Positions 7,039-15,075 of a stretch of DNA of 15,997 bases are shown in pieces. The stretch is taken from assembly GCA_958405355.1 (NCBI GenBank), contig CATYEA010000015.1:1-15997 (forward strand), in the 5' to 3' direction. Each line of letters starts with the position of its first letter. The first letter of the stretch is position 1. Both the position numbers and the translations under genes were made by a program. Below the pieces are notes generated by a model. The model had not been told where the DNA came from. It saw nothing but the letters and a program-made list of their open reading frames with translations, and did no database searches. The DNA comes from an uncultured Lachnospiraceae bacterium (GTDB lineage: Bacteria > Bacillota > Clostridia > Lachnospirales > Lachnospiraceae).

Positions 7039-8072
7039 AAAACGCTATCCTTTCTATTCTTTTCAGAAATGATCATATAGGCCGCGCCAGAAATTCCTGC
7101 CTCATTCCCCAATACGGCCAGCCGTACCGGCGTGTTTTTAAGACCAGGAAATGCCTGTTCCCTGAAATGTTTTTCAACCATTGCCCGCAGATATTCTCCG
7201 GCCGCCGAAACACCGCCGCCGATCAATACACATTCCGGATTGACCACCGCGCAGATTCCGGCCAGTGCCCGGCCCAGATACATGGTGATTTTATCCATGA
7301 TCAGATCTGCTGCTTCATCACCCGACTTTGCTGCATCCAGCACATCCTTGGCAGTAAAACTTCCCTTTTCTTCCAATAGGTTTCTTAATATAGAAGGTAT
7401 GTCCGATTTGGATAAATAATGCCGGGCATAATTAACGATTCCCGTGGCTGAAGCAATCTGTTCCAGACAGCCCCGGTTTCCGCAATTACATCTTCCAACA
7501 ATGTCTTCCTCTTCCACGCAGATTATATGGCCAATTTCCCCGGCACAGCCACTCACACCATTTAAAATCTGACCATCAACGACGATACCGCCGCCCACGC
7601 CGGTTCCAAGAGTGACCATAACAAGGTTCCGGCAATCTTTTCCACCGCCAATCCACATCTCACCCAGAGCCGCCACATTGGCATCATTTGCTGCCTTTAT
7701 CGGAATATCCAAATTCCGGCTTTCGAGGGTTGCTGCCTGGCTTTGCACCTGTCGGTCAAAGGCTGCTGCCAAAACACTTGAAAACTGATCGGCCACCGCC
7801 ATTTCAGACCATCCAAGATTCACACAGCCTTTAACAATATTTCCCTCCAGGACCGGTCCCGGCAGGCCAATACCCACGCCGTTCAAATCTTTCGCTTCGA
7901 TACCTATATCATTACACTTTCTTACAATGGATTCGGCAATTTCTGAAAGTATATGTGACCCATTATCCTGTATATTCGTCGGAATAGACCATTTTTCCCG
8001 AAGTCTGTCATCAAACAATCCAAGCTTGATCTCTGTTCCGCCCACATCAACACCTACTGTCCACTGTCCCAT
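7035..8072 (-). CDS. ROK-family sugar kinase, probable glucokinase
   Basis: 345 aa from the chosen ATG (MGQWTVGVDVGG). This start lies one base after the hprK stop and puts the phosphate loop VGVDVGGTEIKLG at 6-18, as in the family. An in-frame ATG further upstream would overlap hprK by more than 60 bases. Other motifs: GIGLPGPV (67-74); catalytic Asp130 in NDANVAALGE; GTGVGGG (156-162); and the ROK zinc site, His182 in GEIGHI with Cys195, Cys197 and Cys202 in RCNCGNRGC. It would phosphorylate glucose or a related hexose using ATP. An extra stretch of roughly 15 residues (about 107-122) precedes the IPIKAANDAN strand compared with the usual ROK spacing; this is judged from memory. Glucokinase (glcK-like) is most likely; N-acetylmannosamine or allose kinase cannot be excluded from sequence alone. 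Confidence 0.9.
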   Translation of the reverse strand: MGQWTVGVDVGGTEIKLGLFDDRLREKWSIPTNIQDNGSHILSEIAESIVRKCNDIGIEAKDLNGVGIGLPGPVLEGNIVKGCVNLGWSEMAVADQFSSVLAAAFDRQVQSQAATLESRNLDIPIKAANDANVAALGEMWIGGGKDCRNLVMVTLGTGVGGGIVVDGQILNGVSGCAGEIGHIICVEEEDIVGRCNCGNRGCLEQIASATGIVNYARHYLSKSDIPSILRNLLEEKGSFTAKDVLDAAKSGDEAADLIMDKITMYLGRALAGICAVVNPECVLIGGGVSAAGEYLRAMVEKHFREQAFPGLKNTPVRLAVLGNEAGISGAAYMIISEKNRKDSVL

Positions 8073-8073
8073 T

Positions 8074-9030
8074 TTACATATCATCCTGCTTTCCCTGAAG
8101 ATTTCCTGTAACTCTGCGATACAGCTCCTGTGCCGCATTGTACCCCATCTGTTTCTGACGATAATTGATTGCCGCGGATTCCACGATAATCGCTACATTT
8201 CGTCCCGGACGAATCGGAATCGAATGGCAGACAACCTTGTTGCCAAGATATTCTGTATACTGTTCATCCAATCCCAGACGATCATATTCCCGTTCCCGAT
8301 CCCAGGATTCCAATTTAACAACAAGGCTGATTTTCTGAGTTTCCCGAACGCTCTGGATACCGAACAGAGACTTGACATTAACAATGCCTATACCTCGAAG
8401 TTCGATAAAATACCGGGTGATATCCGGCGCCGTTCCTACAAGCTCTGTATCACTGATTTTCTTAATCTCCACCACGTCATCGGAAACAAGACGATGTCCA
8501 CGTTTGATCAGCTCAAGAGCCGCTTCACTCTTTCCGATACCGCTCTCACCGATAATAAGCACACCTTCACCAAAAACATCTACTAAGACGCCATGGATGG
8601 AGATTCTCGGCGCCAATTCCTCCTGAAGGATACGGATTGCTTTATTCATAAAGCCGCAAGTGCCATCCGGACAAAGCAGCAGCGGAATCTGATATCGGGT
8701 AGCCAGTTCAATGACTTCATCGGCCGGTTTCAGATTTCGGCAGAAAACCATACATGGAATACCCGCCTGAAAAATTTTCTCATACATCTTCATCCCGTGG
8801 TCTTCATAATTCATTTCAACATAGGCACTTTCTACCATGCCGACAATCTGAAGCCGCTCATAATCAAAATGTTCAAAAAATCCGGCCAGCTGCAGCGCCG
8901 GACGGTTTACATCCGACTGGCGGATTTTTACTTTATCTACATCCACTTCCGGATTCAGAAGGGTCAGCCGTAACGGCTCCATAATTTTACTTAACTTTAC
9001 ATGGTAATTATCTGGTATATGATCAAACAT
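8074..9030 (-). CDS. hprK: HPr kinase/phosphorylase
   Basis: 318 aa bifunctional sensor enzyme of carbon catabolite control. It phosphorylates Ser46 of HPr/Crh when ATP and glycolytic intermediates are high and removes the phosphate when inorganic phosphate is high. The N-terminal domain spans about 1-135. The catalytic domain has His146 in SIHGVLV, the Walker A motif GESGIGKS (161-168), Asp184 and Asp185 in LVSDDVV, and the HPrK signature ELRGIGIVNVKSLFG (about 210-224). The C-terminal helix region begins near GRNVAIIVESAA. The start has AAAGGAGT a few bases upstream and its own extended -10 promoter. It is the first gene of the packed cluster, with a possible substrate, the Crh-like protein, encoded five genes downstream. 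Confidence 0.97.
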   Translation of the reverse strand: MFDHIPDNYHVKLSKIMEPLRLTLLNPEVDVDKVKIRQSDVNRPALQLAGFFEHFDYERLQIVGMVESAYVEMNYEDHGMKMYEKIFQAGIPCMVFCRNLKPADEVIELATRYQIPLLLCPDGTCGFMNKAIRILQEELAPRISIHGVLVDVFGEGVLIIGESGIGKSEAALELIKRGHRLVSDDVVEIKKISDTELVGTAPDITRYFIELRGIGIVNVKSLFGIQSVRETQKISLVVKLESWDREREYDRLGLDEQYTEYLGNKVVCHSIPIRPGRNVAIIVESAAINYRQKQMGYNAAQELYRRVTGNLQGKQDDM

Positions 9031-9055
9031 GTCCTTACTCCTTTCATTTGTTCAC

Positions 9056-9064
9056 AGTATACCA
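9056..9064 (-). promoter_or_regulatory. hprK: Extended -10 promoter upstream of hprK
   Basis: On the minus strand TGGTATACT gives TATACT (9056-9061) with the TG extension (9063-9064). The region 17 bases upstream has only a weak -35 (TTTCAT). The predicted start of transcription is about 20 bases before the hprK ATG, just leaving room for the ribosome binding site. No terminator separates uvrC from hprK, so read-through from uvrC is also likely. Confidence 0.6.
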
Positions 9065-9099
9065 TGATTTCTAACTTCATGAAATACTTCTCTAAGAAA

Positions 9100-10968
9100 T
9101 CAATGCGGCTGTTTTCTGAAAAATGTATAAACGGATTCCGCCGCTGCTTCATTCATAGACGGTACCTGTTTCAGTTCTTCCACCGATGCCTCCCGGATTT
9201 TTTGAATATCTCCGTAATAACGCATCAGTGCCTTGCGCCTCGCCTCGCCGATGCCCGGTATATCCTCCAGAATAGAACGCACCTGGGTCTTGCTTCTCAA
9301 ACTCCGGTGATACTCTATGGCAAACCGATGGGCCTCATCCTGAATCCGGGTCACAAGTCTAAAAGCTTCCGATGTCCGGTCAATGGCAATCTCTTCATCA
9401 TCGAAATAAATCCCCCGTGTCCGGTGGAAATCATCTTTGACCATACCACAGACCGGAATGTCCAGACCAAGTTCCATCAAAACCTTCTGGGCAATATGGA
9501 CCTGCCCTTTACCGCCATCCATTAAAATCAAATCCGGAAATAAGGAAAAGCTTCCCATAGCTGCATCCACATGCTTAGCTTCCAGTTCCTTCTGTTCCCG
9601 CTGACCGTGGGTAAATCTCCGTGTCAACACTTCTTCCAAACTGTGATAATCATCCTGCCCCTGGATATCCCGGATCTTAAACTTCCGGTAGGCGCTCCGT
9701 TTCGGCTTTCCTTTTTCATAGACAACCATGGAGCCGACCTTTTCAAAACCGCTGATATTGGATATATCGTAAGCTTCCATCCGGGTCAACAGCGGCAGTC
9801 CGAGAAGGTCCGCCAGTTCCCTGACTGCTCCCACGGTCCGTGCCTCTTCCCGTTTCAATTTTTCGCTGTCTTTATTTAAAATATTCAGAGCATTTTTATT
9901 AGCCAGTTCCACCAGCCGTTCTTTCTGGCCTTTCTTTGGTACTCTGAGAACGACCTTTTGTCCCCGCTTTTCCGACAACCAATGTAAAATGATCTCCGAA
10001 TCTTCAATCGCCTCCGGCAGCATTAATTCCCTCGGCACAAACGGGGATTCCCCATAAAACTGTTTTACAAAAGAAGTCAGCACGGCAGACCTGCTCTCAC
10101 TTTCCACACCCGTCAGATAATAATGATCCCGCCCGATCAAACGGCCATTTCGGATAAAAAACACCTGAACCACCGCTTCATTGCCGGCCCGGGCCAGACC
10201 AATGACATCCTTGTCTTCCATCTGGGAGCTTGTAACTTTTTGTTTTTCCGTAATCTGCTGAATACTCCGAATCAGATCCCTGTACTCCATGGCTTTTTCA
10301 TAGGCCATCTCCTCCGAAGCCTTCATCATTTGATCTGTGAGCATCTGAATGACCGGCTCGTAATTTCCTCCCAAAAACTGAAGTACCTGATGAATCTGTT
10401 TCTGATATTCCTCCTGTGAAATCAATCCCTGGCAGGGAGCTTCACACTGCCCGATATGATAATAAAGACACGGACGCCCAATACCGATATCCTTCGGCAG
10501 ATTTCGGTGACAGGTTCGTATTTTGTATATCTTTCTTAAAAGCTCTATCGTATCCTTTACCGCACCTGCGCTGGTATAGGGTCCGAAATACTTGGATTTG
10601 TCCTTCTTCATCAATCGGGAAAATAAAATTCTTGGATAGGCTTCCCCGGTCGTTACCTTTATATATGGATAAGTCTTATCATCCGTCAGCATGGTATTAT
10701 ATTTTGGACGGTATTCTTTAATTAAATTACACTCCAAAACAAGGGCTTCCAGCTCTGAATCGGTGATAATGTATTCAAACCGTGCAATATGGGTCACCAT
10801 CTGGGCAATCTTGGGCGTCAGGTTCCGGCTGTCCTGAAAATACTGACGCACCCGGTTTTTCAGACGAATCGCCTTACCCACATAAATGATTTCATCCTGC
10901 GCGTTGTGCATCAGATAGACCCCGGGCTTGGCCGGAAGCTTTTTTAACTCTTCTTCAATATCAAACAA
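9100..10968 (-). CDS. uvrC: UvrABC excinuclease subunit C
   Basis: 622 aa nuclease that makes both incisions in nucleotide excision repair with UvrA and UvrB. Domains: GIY-YIG nuclease at the N-terminus (GVYLM near 16 and IIYVGKA near 27); a cysteine set at 153, 167, 175 and 179, the likely [4Fe-4S] ligands reported for UvrC; a UVR motif (about 205-240); the RNase H-like second nuclease region with [13 protein letters not shown]; and helix-hairpin-helix motifs ([12 protein letters not shown] and following) at the C-terminus. The start is TTG at 10966-10968, because AGGAGG lies seven bases upstream and [12 protein letters not shown] is the expected N-terminus. An upstream in-frame ATG falls in the loop of the ftsH terminator and would add 27 non-conserved residues. 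No separate promoter is evident after the terminator. Confidence 0.96.
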   Translation of the reverse strand: MFDIEEELKKLPAKPGVYLMHNAQDEIIYVGKAIRLKNRVRQYFQDSRNLTPKIAQMVTHIARFEYIITDSELEALVLECNLIKEYRPKYNTMLTDDKTYPYIKVTTGEAYPRILFSRLMKKDKSKYFGPYTSAGAVKDTIELLRKIYKIRTCHRNLPKDIGIGRPCLYYHIGQCEAPCQGLISQEEYQKQIHQVLQFLGGNYEPVIQMLTDQMMKASEEMAYEKAMEYRDLIRSIQQITEKQKVTSSQMEDKDVIGLARAGNEAVVQVFFIRNGRLIGRDHYYLTGVESESRSAVLTSFVKQFYGESPFVPRELMLPEAIEDSEIILHWLSEKRGQKVVLRVPKKGQKERLVELANKNALNILNKDSEKLKREEARTVGAVRELADLLGLPLLTRMEAYDISNISGFEKVGSMVVYEKGKPKRSAYRKFKIRDIQGQDDYHSLEEVLTRRFTHGQREQKELEAKHVDAAMGSFSLFPDLILMDGGKGQVHIAQKVLMELGLDIPVCGMVKDDFHRTRGIYFDDEEIAIDRTSEAFRLVTRIQDEAHRFAIEYHRSLRSKTQVRSILEDIPGIGEARRKALMRYYGDIQKIREASVEELKQVPSMNEAAAESVYTFFRKQPH

Positions 10969-10975
10969 TACAGGA

Positions 10976-10983
10976 CCTCCTTT
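10976..10983 (-). promoter_or_regulatory. uvrC: Ribosome binding site that fixes the uvrC TTG start
   Basis: The minus strand reads AAAGGAGG, ending seven bases before TTG (10966-10968). No ATG or GTG start lies at suitable distance in frame, so the TTG codon is the supported initiator. Confidence 0.85.
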
Positions 10984-11012
10984 TCTGACATCCGCTTCTG
11001 CCTGCTGGTTTC

Positions 11013-11061
11013 TTATTAAAAAAGGTAAACATCCCATGCCGGAAAACATGGCTGTTTACCT
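11013..11061 (-). terminator. Rho-independent terminator of ftsH
   Basis: Arms AGGTAAACA (11053-11061) and TGTTTACCT (11023-11031) pair over 9 bp. An inner CCATG/CATGG pairing extends the stem beyond a small internal loop, and the minus strand continues into TTTTTTAAT. The structure begins about nine bases after the ftsH stop. The ATG at 11047-11049, which could be mistaken for the uvrC start, lies within the hairpin. Confidence 0.88.
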
Positions 11062-11069
11062 CTTATCTT

Positions 11070-13058
11070 CTATTTATCTTCCGGCATTTTCCGGGAAGCA
11101 ATAGTTTCTACGCCATCCGCTCTCTTTTCGCGTTCCTGCGGTTCTTCCACTGTTTTCCAGGAATCCTCTTCAACCTCCTCTTTTGCGGAGACCTGCGCCT
11201 GCTCTTCCTCCGGCTCAGGGATTCCCTTAACCTCCCGGAAAATCTTCATAAATTCTTTTCCGGTAATGGTTTCTTTCTCAATCAGGAAATCTGCAATTTT
11301 ATCCAGGCACTCCCGATTTTCCTGCAAGAGCGCAATGGCTTTATCATAAGCCACTTTCAAAATCTGCATAACTTCCTTATCGATTTCTGTCGCTGTCTCC
11401 TGACCGCAGTTTAATACGGTATGACCGCTCAAATAACGGTCTTCCACACTTTCAAGACTCATAAGACCAAACTTCTCGCTCATACCATACTGGGTGACCA
11501 TCGCCCGGGCAACGGCTGTGGCCCGCTCAATATCATTGGACGCTCCTGTCGTTACCGAGTCAAAAACAATACTTTCTGCCGCCCGGCCAGCCAGCATCGT
11601 GACCAGTTCTTCTTCCATTTCAACCTGGGACATGAGGAATTTCTCTTCCTCAGGAACCTGCATCACATATCCTAAAGCCCCCATAGTTCTCGGAACAATC
11701 GTAATCTTCTGTACCGGCTCCGTATTTTTCTGCAAAGCGGCCACTAAGGCATGGCCAACTTCATGATAAGTAACAATCTGCCGTTCTTTCTGGCTTAAAA
11801 TCCGGTCCTTCTTCTCTTTACCGGCAATAACCACTTCGACGGACTCAAATAAATCTGTCTGGGATACGGCGTTTCTGCCCCGCTTTACAGCCAAAAGGGC
11901 TGCTTCATTGATAATATTTGCCAGATCCGAACCTACGGCTCCTGACGTCGCCTTTGCAATCTCATCAAAATCCACGGTTTCATCCATATGGACATTTCTT
12001 GCATGCACTTTCAGGATATCCACACGGCCTTTTAAATCCGGTTTTTCAACGATTATCCGACGGTCGAAACGTCCCGGACGCAAGATCGCCTTATCCAAAA
12101 TCTCCGGACGGTTCGTCGCCGCCAGAACAATAATCCCCTTTGAAGAATCAAAGCCGTCCATTTCAGAAAGAAGCTGATTTAATGTCTGCTCCCGCTCATC
12201 ATTGCCGCCATATCGGGAATCTCTGCTTTTGCCGATGGCATCCAGCTCATCGATGAAAATAATACACGGCGCAGTTTCCTGGGCTTTTTTAAACAAATCC
12301 CGGACACGGGATGCACCCACGCCGACAAACATTTCCACAAAATCAGAACCTGTCAGTGAATAAAACGGCACGTTTGCCTCTCCGGCTACGGCCTTAGCCA
12401 GCAATGTCTTACCGGTTCCCGGAGGTCCGACAAGCAAAGCACCCTTCGGCAATTTGGCACCAATCTTCGTATATTTCGCCGGATTGTGAAGAAAATCAAC
12501 AATTTCTGTCAGAGATTCTTTCGACTCCTCCTGTCCGGCCACGTCTTTAAATGTAATCCCCGTTTCCTTCTGCATATAGGTTTTGGCTGTGGATTTTCCC
12601 ACACCCATCATGCCGCCGCCCTTCATGGAACGCATCAGCCACCAGAGCATCAGTCCCATGGCAAGTATCGGAAGAATATAACTCATAAAAAGAGTCAGGA
12701 TCATCGAACTGGAAGAACTGACTTCTTCTTTAAATTCCACGCCTCCGGCCTCAAGACGTTCAGCCAGGCCGTCGTAATCCACCTTTCCTGTCCAATAAGT
12801 AATCGCCATCGGCGAATCATCTTTGACAAACTCAATGGTATCGTATTTAATCTCTGCCTTTTTCACTTCTCCGGCATCCACCCACTCAAGGAACTGGTTG
12901 TAAGGTACTTCTTCACGCCGGCCTTCCTGCATTTTGGAAAGAAGACTGTGAATCAACAGTACCGCCACAACTGCCGTGATCAGAATAATAATCAAATTTT
13001 GTATATTCTTCTTATTATCATCTTTTTTATTTTTATCATCTCTGTTGTTATCTTCCAT
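11070..13058 (-). CDS. ftsH: ATP-dependent zinc metalloprotease FtsH
   Basis: 662 aa membrane-bound AAA+ protease that degrades misfolded membrane proteins and short-lived regulators as a hexamer. Order: charged Asp/Asn/Lys-rich N-terminus (1-20); first TM helix about 21-41; a short extracytoplasmic domain; second TM helix (MILTLFMSYILPILAMGLML) near 115-135; the AAA+ domain with Walker A GPPGTGKT (Lys217), Walker B IIFIDELDAIG and arginine-finger region RPGRFDRR; then the protease domain with zinc site HEVGH (432-436) and the later Asp in GASNDIERA. The tail is acidic and Glu-rich. The ATG at 13058 is chosen because AAAGGAGG is four bases upstream; an ATG 18 bases earlier has no ribosome binding site and would itself read through that site. 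It has its own promoter and terminator. Confidence 0.97.
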   Translation of the reverse strand: MEDNNRDDKNKKDDNKKNIQNLIIILITAVVAVLLIHSLLSKMQEGRREEVPYNQFLEWVDAGEVKKAEIKYDTIEFVKDDSPMAITYWTGKVDYDGLAERLEAGGVEFKEEVSSSSSMILTLFMSYILPILAMGLMLWWLMRSMKGGGMMGVGKSTAKTYMQKETGITFKDVAGQEESKESLTEIVDFLHNPAKYTKIGAKLPKGALLVGPPGTGKTLLAKAVAGEANVPFYSLTGSDFVEMFVGVGASRVRDLFKKAQETAPCIIFIDELDAIGKSRDSRYGGNDEREQTLNQLLSEMDGFDSSKGIIVLAATNRPEILDKAILRPGRFDRRIIVEKPDLKGRVDILKVHARNVHMDETVDFDEIAKATSGAVGSDLANIINEAALLAVKRGRNAVSQTDLFESVEVVIAGKEKKDRILSQKERQIVTYHEVGHALVAALQKNTEPVQKITIVPRTMGALGYVMQVPEEEKFLMSQVEMEEELVTMLAGRAAESIVFDSVTTGASNDIERATAVARAMVTQYGMSEKFGLMSLESVEDRYLSGHTVLNCGQETATEIDKEVMQILKVAYDKAIALLQENRECLDKIADFLIEKETITGKEFMKIFREVKGIPEPEEEQAQVSAKEEVEEDSWKTVEEPQEREKRADGVETIASRKMPEDK

Positions 13059-13098
13059 GTTTCCTCCTTTAGCCATTCTCTAAGGCTGCCATCTAATT

Positions 13099-13127
13099 AT
13101 TATAATGGTCCTTCGGTTTCAAATCAA
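13099..13127 (-). promoter_or_regulatory. ftsH: Sigma-A-type promoter of ftsH
   Basis: TTGATT (13122-13127), a 17-base spacer and a perfect TATAAT (13099-13104) on the minus strand. Predicted transcription start is about 13092, giving a leader of about 34 bases. Confidence 0.88.
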
Positions 13128-13159
13128 TACTTGTTCCGAAATTTTCAGTGAAAAAAGTA

Positions 13160-13188
13160 TGGATAAACTGTGAATTTAGGTGTATAAT
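13160..13188 (+). promoter_or_regulatory. pyrG: Sigma-A-type promoter of pyrG
   Basis: TGGATA (13160-13165), a 17-base spacer and a perfect TATAAT (13183-13188). Predicted start is near 13195 and the leader is about 48 bases. It is divergent from the ftsH promoter, with about 32 bases between the two -35 boxes. There is no run of Gs at the predicted start, so the B. subtilis-type pyrG reiterative attenuation is not supported. Confidence 0.8.
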
Positions 13189-13242
13189 GTCTTAATTATT
13201 AATATCGACAATTTTGATTCATACAGTACAAGGAGGAACATC

Positions 13243-14847
13243 ATGGCAGTAAAATACGTCTTTGTCACCGGAGGTGTTGTATCCGGTCTTGGAAAGGGCA
13301 TTACAGCAGCATCTCTCGGCCGTCTTCTGAAAGCCAGAGGCTACAGTGTCACTATGCAGAAATTTGACCCATATTTAAATGTTGACCCGGGAACAATGAA
13401 TCCATATCAGCACGGAGAAGTTTTTGTTACCGATGACGGTACAGAAACTGACCTGGATTTGGGTCATTATGAACGTTTTATCGACACATCATTGAACAAA
13501 CGCAGTAATGTGACGAGCGGTAAAGTCTACTGGGATGTATTATCTGCGGAACGCCGCGGTGACTTCGGCGGCAACACCGTACAGGTCATTCCTCACATAA
13601 CCAATGCGATTAAGAGCCGTTTCTACCGGAATGACCAGAATAAAGCGACAGAAATTGCGATCATTGAGGTCGGCGGCACTGTCGGCGATATTGAAAGTCA
13701 GCCATTCCTTGAATCTATTCGTCAGTTCCAGCATGATATCGGCCGCGAAAACTGTATGCTGATTCATGTAACATTGATTCCGTATCTGCGCAGCTCCGGA
13801 GAAATGAAGACCAAACCGACTCAGAATACGGTCAAAGACCTTCAGGCCCTCGGAATTCAGCCGGACGTTATCGTCTGCCGTTCCGAACTTCCGCTGACCG
13901 ATGATATTAAAGATAAAATTTCCCTTTTCTGTAATGTTCCTCAGAATTGTGTTATTGAAAATCTGGATGTGGAAGTGCTCTATGAAGCTCCTCTGGCTAT
14001 GGAAAAAGAACGTCTTGCCCACGTTGTCTGCAAACGCCTCGGTATTGACTGTCCGGAACCGGATCTGGAAGACTGGAAAGCTATGGTCGATGCCTGGAAG
14101 CATCCTGAAAAGGAAGTCACCATCGCCCTTGTCGGAAAATATGTTCAGCTCCACGATGCCTACCTGAGCGTTGTTGAAGCCTTAAAGCATGCCAGCGTTG
14201 CCAATCATGCCGAAGTTCATATTAAATGGGTGGATTCCGAACTTGTCAGTTCCTATAACGTCGCCGAGGTTCTTGGTGATGTGGACGGTATTCTCGTCCC
14301 TGGCGGCTTCGGTGATCGCGGCATTGAAGGTAAAATCACGGCCATTCAGTATGCCCGCGAAAACAACGTTCCATTCCTTGGTCTCTGCCTCGGTATGCAG
14401 ATGGCTATCGTGGAATTTGCCCGCCACGTTCTGGGATATGCGGATGCCCACAGTTCTGAATTAAATCCTGCAACAACCCACCCGTTCATCCACATCATGC
14501 CGGACCAGCATGGAATCACTGATTTGGGCGGCACTTTAAGACTCGGCGCCTACAAATGTATCCTCGACCCGAATTCCAAAGCTTATAAGCTTTACGGAAC
14601 CCGTGAAATTGATGAGCGGCATCGTCACCGTTACGAAGTCAACAACGATTACCGTCAGGAACTGGTTGAAAACGGTATGAGCCTCTGCGGCGTATCTCCG
14701 GATGGCCGCATTGTGGAGATGATCGAACTGGATTCCCATCCTTGGTTTGTCGCCACCCAGGCCCACCCGGAATTCAAATCCAGACCAAATAAGTGTCATC
14801 CTCTGTTCCGTGGATTTATTGAGGCGGCGCTTATAAAGGCTCAGTAA
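13243..14847 (+). CDS. pyrG: CTP synthase (glutamine-hydrolysing)
   Basis: 534 aa cytoplasmic enzyme that makes CTP from UTP, ATP and glutamine, the last step of de novo pyrimidine nucleotide synthesis. The N-terminal synthetase domain starts [19 protein letters not shown], with the P-loop and the conserved [20 protein letters not shown] block. The C-terminal class I glutamine amidotransferase domain has GGFGDRG, nucleophile Cys382 in GLCLGMQ, and His508 and Glu510 in AHPEF. The ATG has AAGGAGG six bases upstream. A longer in-frame start at 13180 lies in the promoter -10 region and is rejected. The last seven codons, encoding AALIKAQ, and the stop lie inside the left arm of a large inverted repeat, but the protein is of normal length and intact. 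Confidence 0.98.
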   Translation: MAVKYVFVTGGVVSGLGKGITAASLGRLLKARGYSVTMQKFDPYLNVDPGTMNPYQHGEVFVTDDGTETDLDLGHYERFIDTSLNKRSNVTSGKVYWDVLSAERRGDFGGNTVQVIPHITNAIKSRFYRNDQNKATEIAIIEVGGTVGDIESQPFLESIRQFQHDIGRENCMLIHVTLIPYLRSSGEMKTKPTQNTVKDLQALGIQPDVIVCRSELPLTDDIKDKISLFCNVPQNCVIENLDVEVLYEAPLAMEKERLAHVVCKRLGIDCPEPDLEDWKAMVDAWKHPEKEVTIALVGKYVQLHDAYLSVVEALKHASVANHAEVHIKWVDSELVSSYNVAEVLGDVDGILVPGGFGDRGIEGKITAIQYARENNVPFLGLCLGMQMAIVEFARHVLGYADAHSSELNPATTHPFIHIMPDQHGITDLGGTLRLGAYKCILDPNSKAYKLYGTREIDERHRHRYEVNNDYRQELVENGMSLCGVSPDGRIVEMIELDSHPWFVATQAHPEFKSRPNKCHPLFRGFIEAALIKAQ

Positions 14848-15020
14848 TCATTAAAAATCTTAACAAATAAAACGAAAAACCGGAATGGATTTTTATTCTC
14901 CGGGCGTATTTGCAAACGCACTTCGTTTGAACGTGCAAAACGCCCGGATTCATCCCTTCCGGTTTTTCTGTATTTGTAACAGATTTTTAAAACTTCTTTC
15001 TTTACCTTTATAAGCGCCGC
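14824..15020. repeat. Imperfect palindrome of about 197 bp covering the pyrG 3' end and terminator
   Basis: The outer 16-bp arms GCGGCGCTTATAAAGG (14824-14839) and its exact complement (15005-15020) are followed inward by further matching blocks in the same order: TTAAAAATCT (14851-14860 with 14981-14990), ACAAATA (14863-14869 with 14971-14977), GAAAAACCGGAA (14874-14885 with 14957-14968), TCCGGGCG (14899-14906 with 14941-14948) and TTTGCA (14909-14914 with 14934-14939). All block pairs share a centre near 14920-14924, so this is one structure rather than separate hairpins. The left arm starts exactly at pyrG codon 528. No target-site duplication is evident. It could be an inverted duplication of the pyrG tail or a small palindromic mobile element. 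Confidence 0.8.
14874..14968 (+). terminator. Bidirectional terminator between pyrG and the toxin gene
   Basis: The 12-bp arms GAAAAACCGGAA and TTCCGGTTTTTC enclose further paired blocks (GGAT/ATCC, TCCGGGCG/CGCCCGGA, TTTGCA/TGCAAA) around a short loop. The plus strand ends in GGTTTTTC; the minus strand ends in the same and continues TTTTATTTG. It can therefore stop pyrG transcription from the left and toxin-operon transcription from the right. It forms the core of the larger palindrome. Confidence 0.8.
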
Positions 15021-15075
15021 TTTTGATGAGGACGGAAAGATTTTGGAAAAAGTTTTTATCCATTATACTTTTCAT
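14950..15075 (-). CDS. Possible 41-codon small ORF abutting the toxin gene, doubtful
   Basis: An ATG (15073-15075) begins on the base after the toxin stop, and the frame stays open for 41 codons before TGA at 14950-14952. The product would be basic and soluble, starting MKSIMDKNFFQNL and ending QKNRKG. The ribosome binding site is weak (AAGAGA), so translation would depend on coupling to the toxin. Its second half runs through the right arm of the palindrome and into the terminator stem, which argues against a conserved protein. I do not recognise it. Chance, or an ORF created by the repeat, is at least as likely as a real gene. Confidence 0.2.
   Translation of the reverse strand: MKSIMDKNFFQNLSVLIKSGAYKGKERSFKNLLQIQKNRKG

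Noticed and set aside
7927..8586. A 219-codon plus-strand open frame across the ROK kinase-hprK junction
   Set aside because: Both opposing genes are intact and have clear catalytic motifs; the plus-strand frame has none.
13105..13121. A cre-like (CcpA) sequence TGAAACCGAAGGACCA in the ftsH promoter spacer
   Set aside because: The first half resembles a cre site, but the second half lacks the required spacing and dyad symmetry.
12486..13151. A 221-codon plus-strand open frame
   Set aside because: It is antisense to the ftsH N-terminus and its promoter, with His- and Phe-rich nonsense composition.
13189..13242. B. subtilis-type pyrG leader attenuation by reiterative G addition
   Set aside because: There is no GGGC at the predicted transcription start and no terminator hairpin in the leader.
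13180..13242. A longer pyrG start at 13180
   Set aside because: The ATG-like frame begins within the -10 region and lacks a ribosome binding site; the ATG at 13243 has AAGGAGG at good spacing.
14824..15020. An insertion sequence at the pyrG 3' end
   Set aside because: There is no transposase frame and no clear target-site duplication, so it is reported only as a palindrome or repeat.
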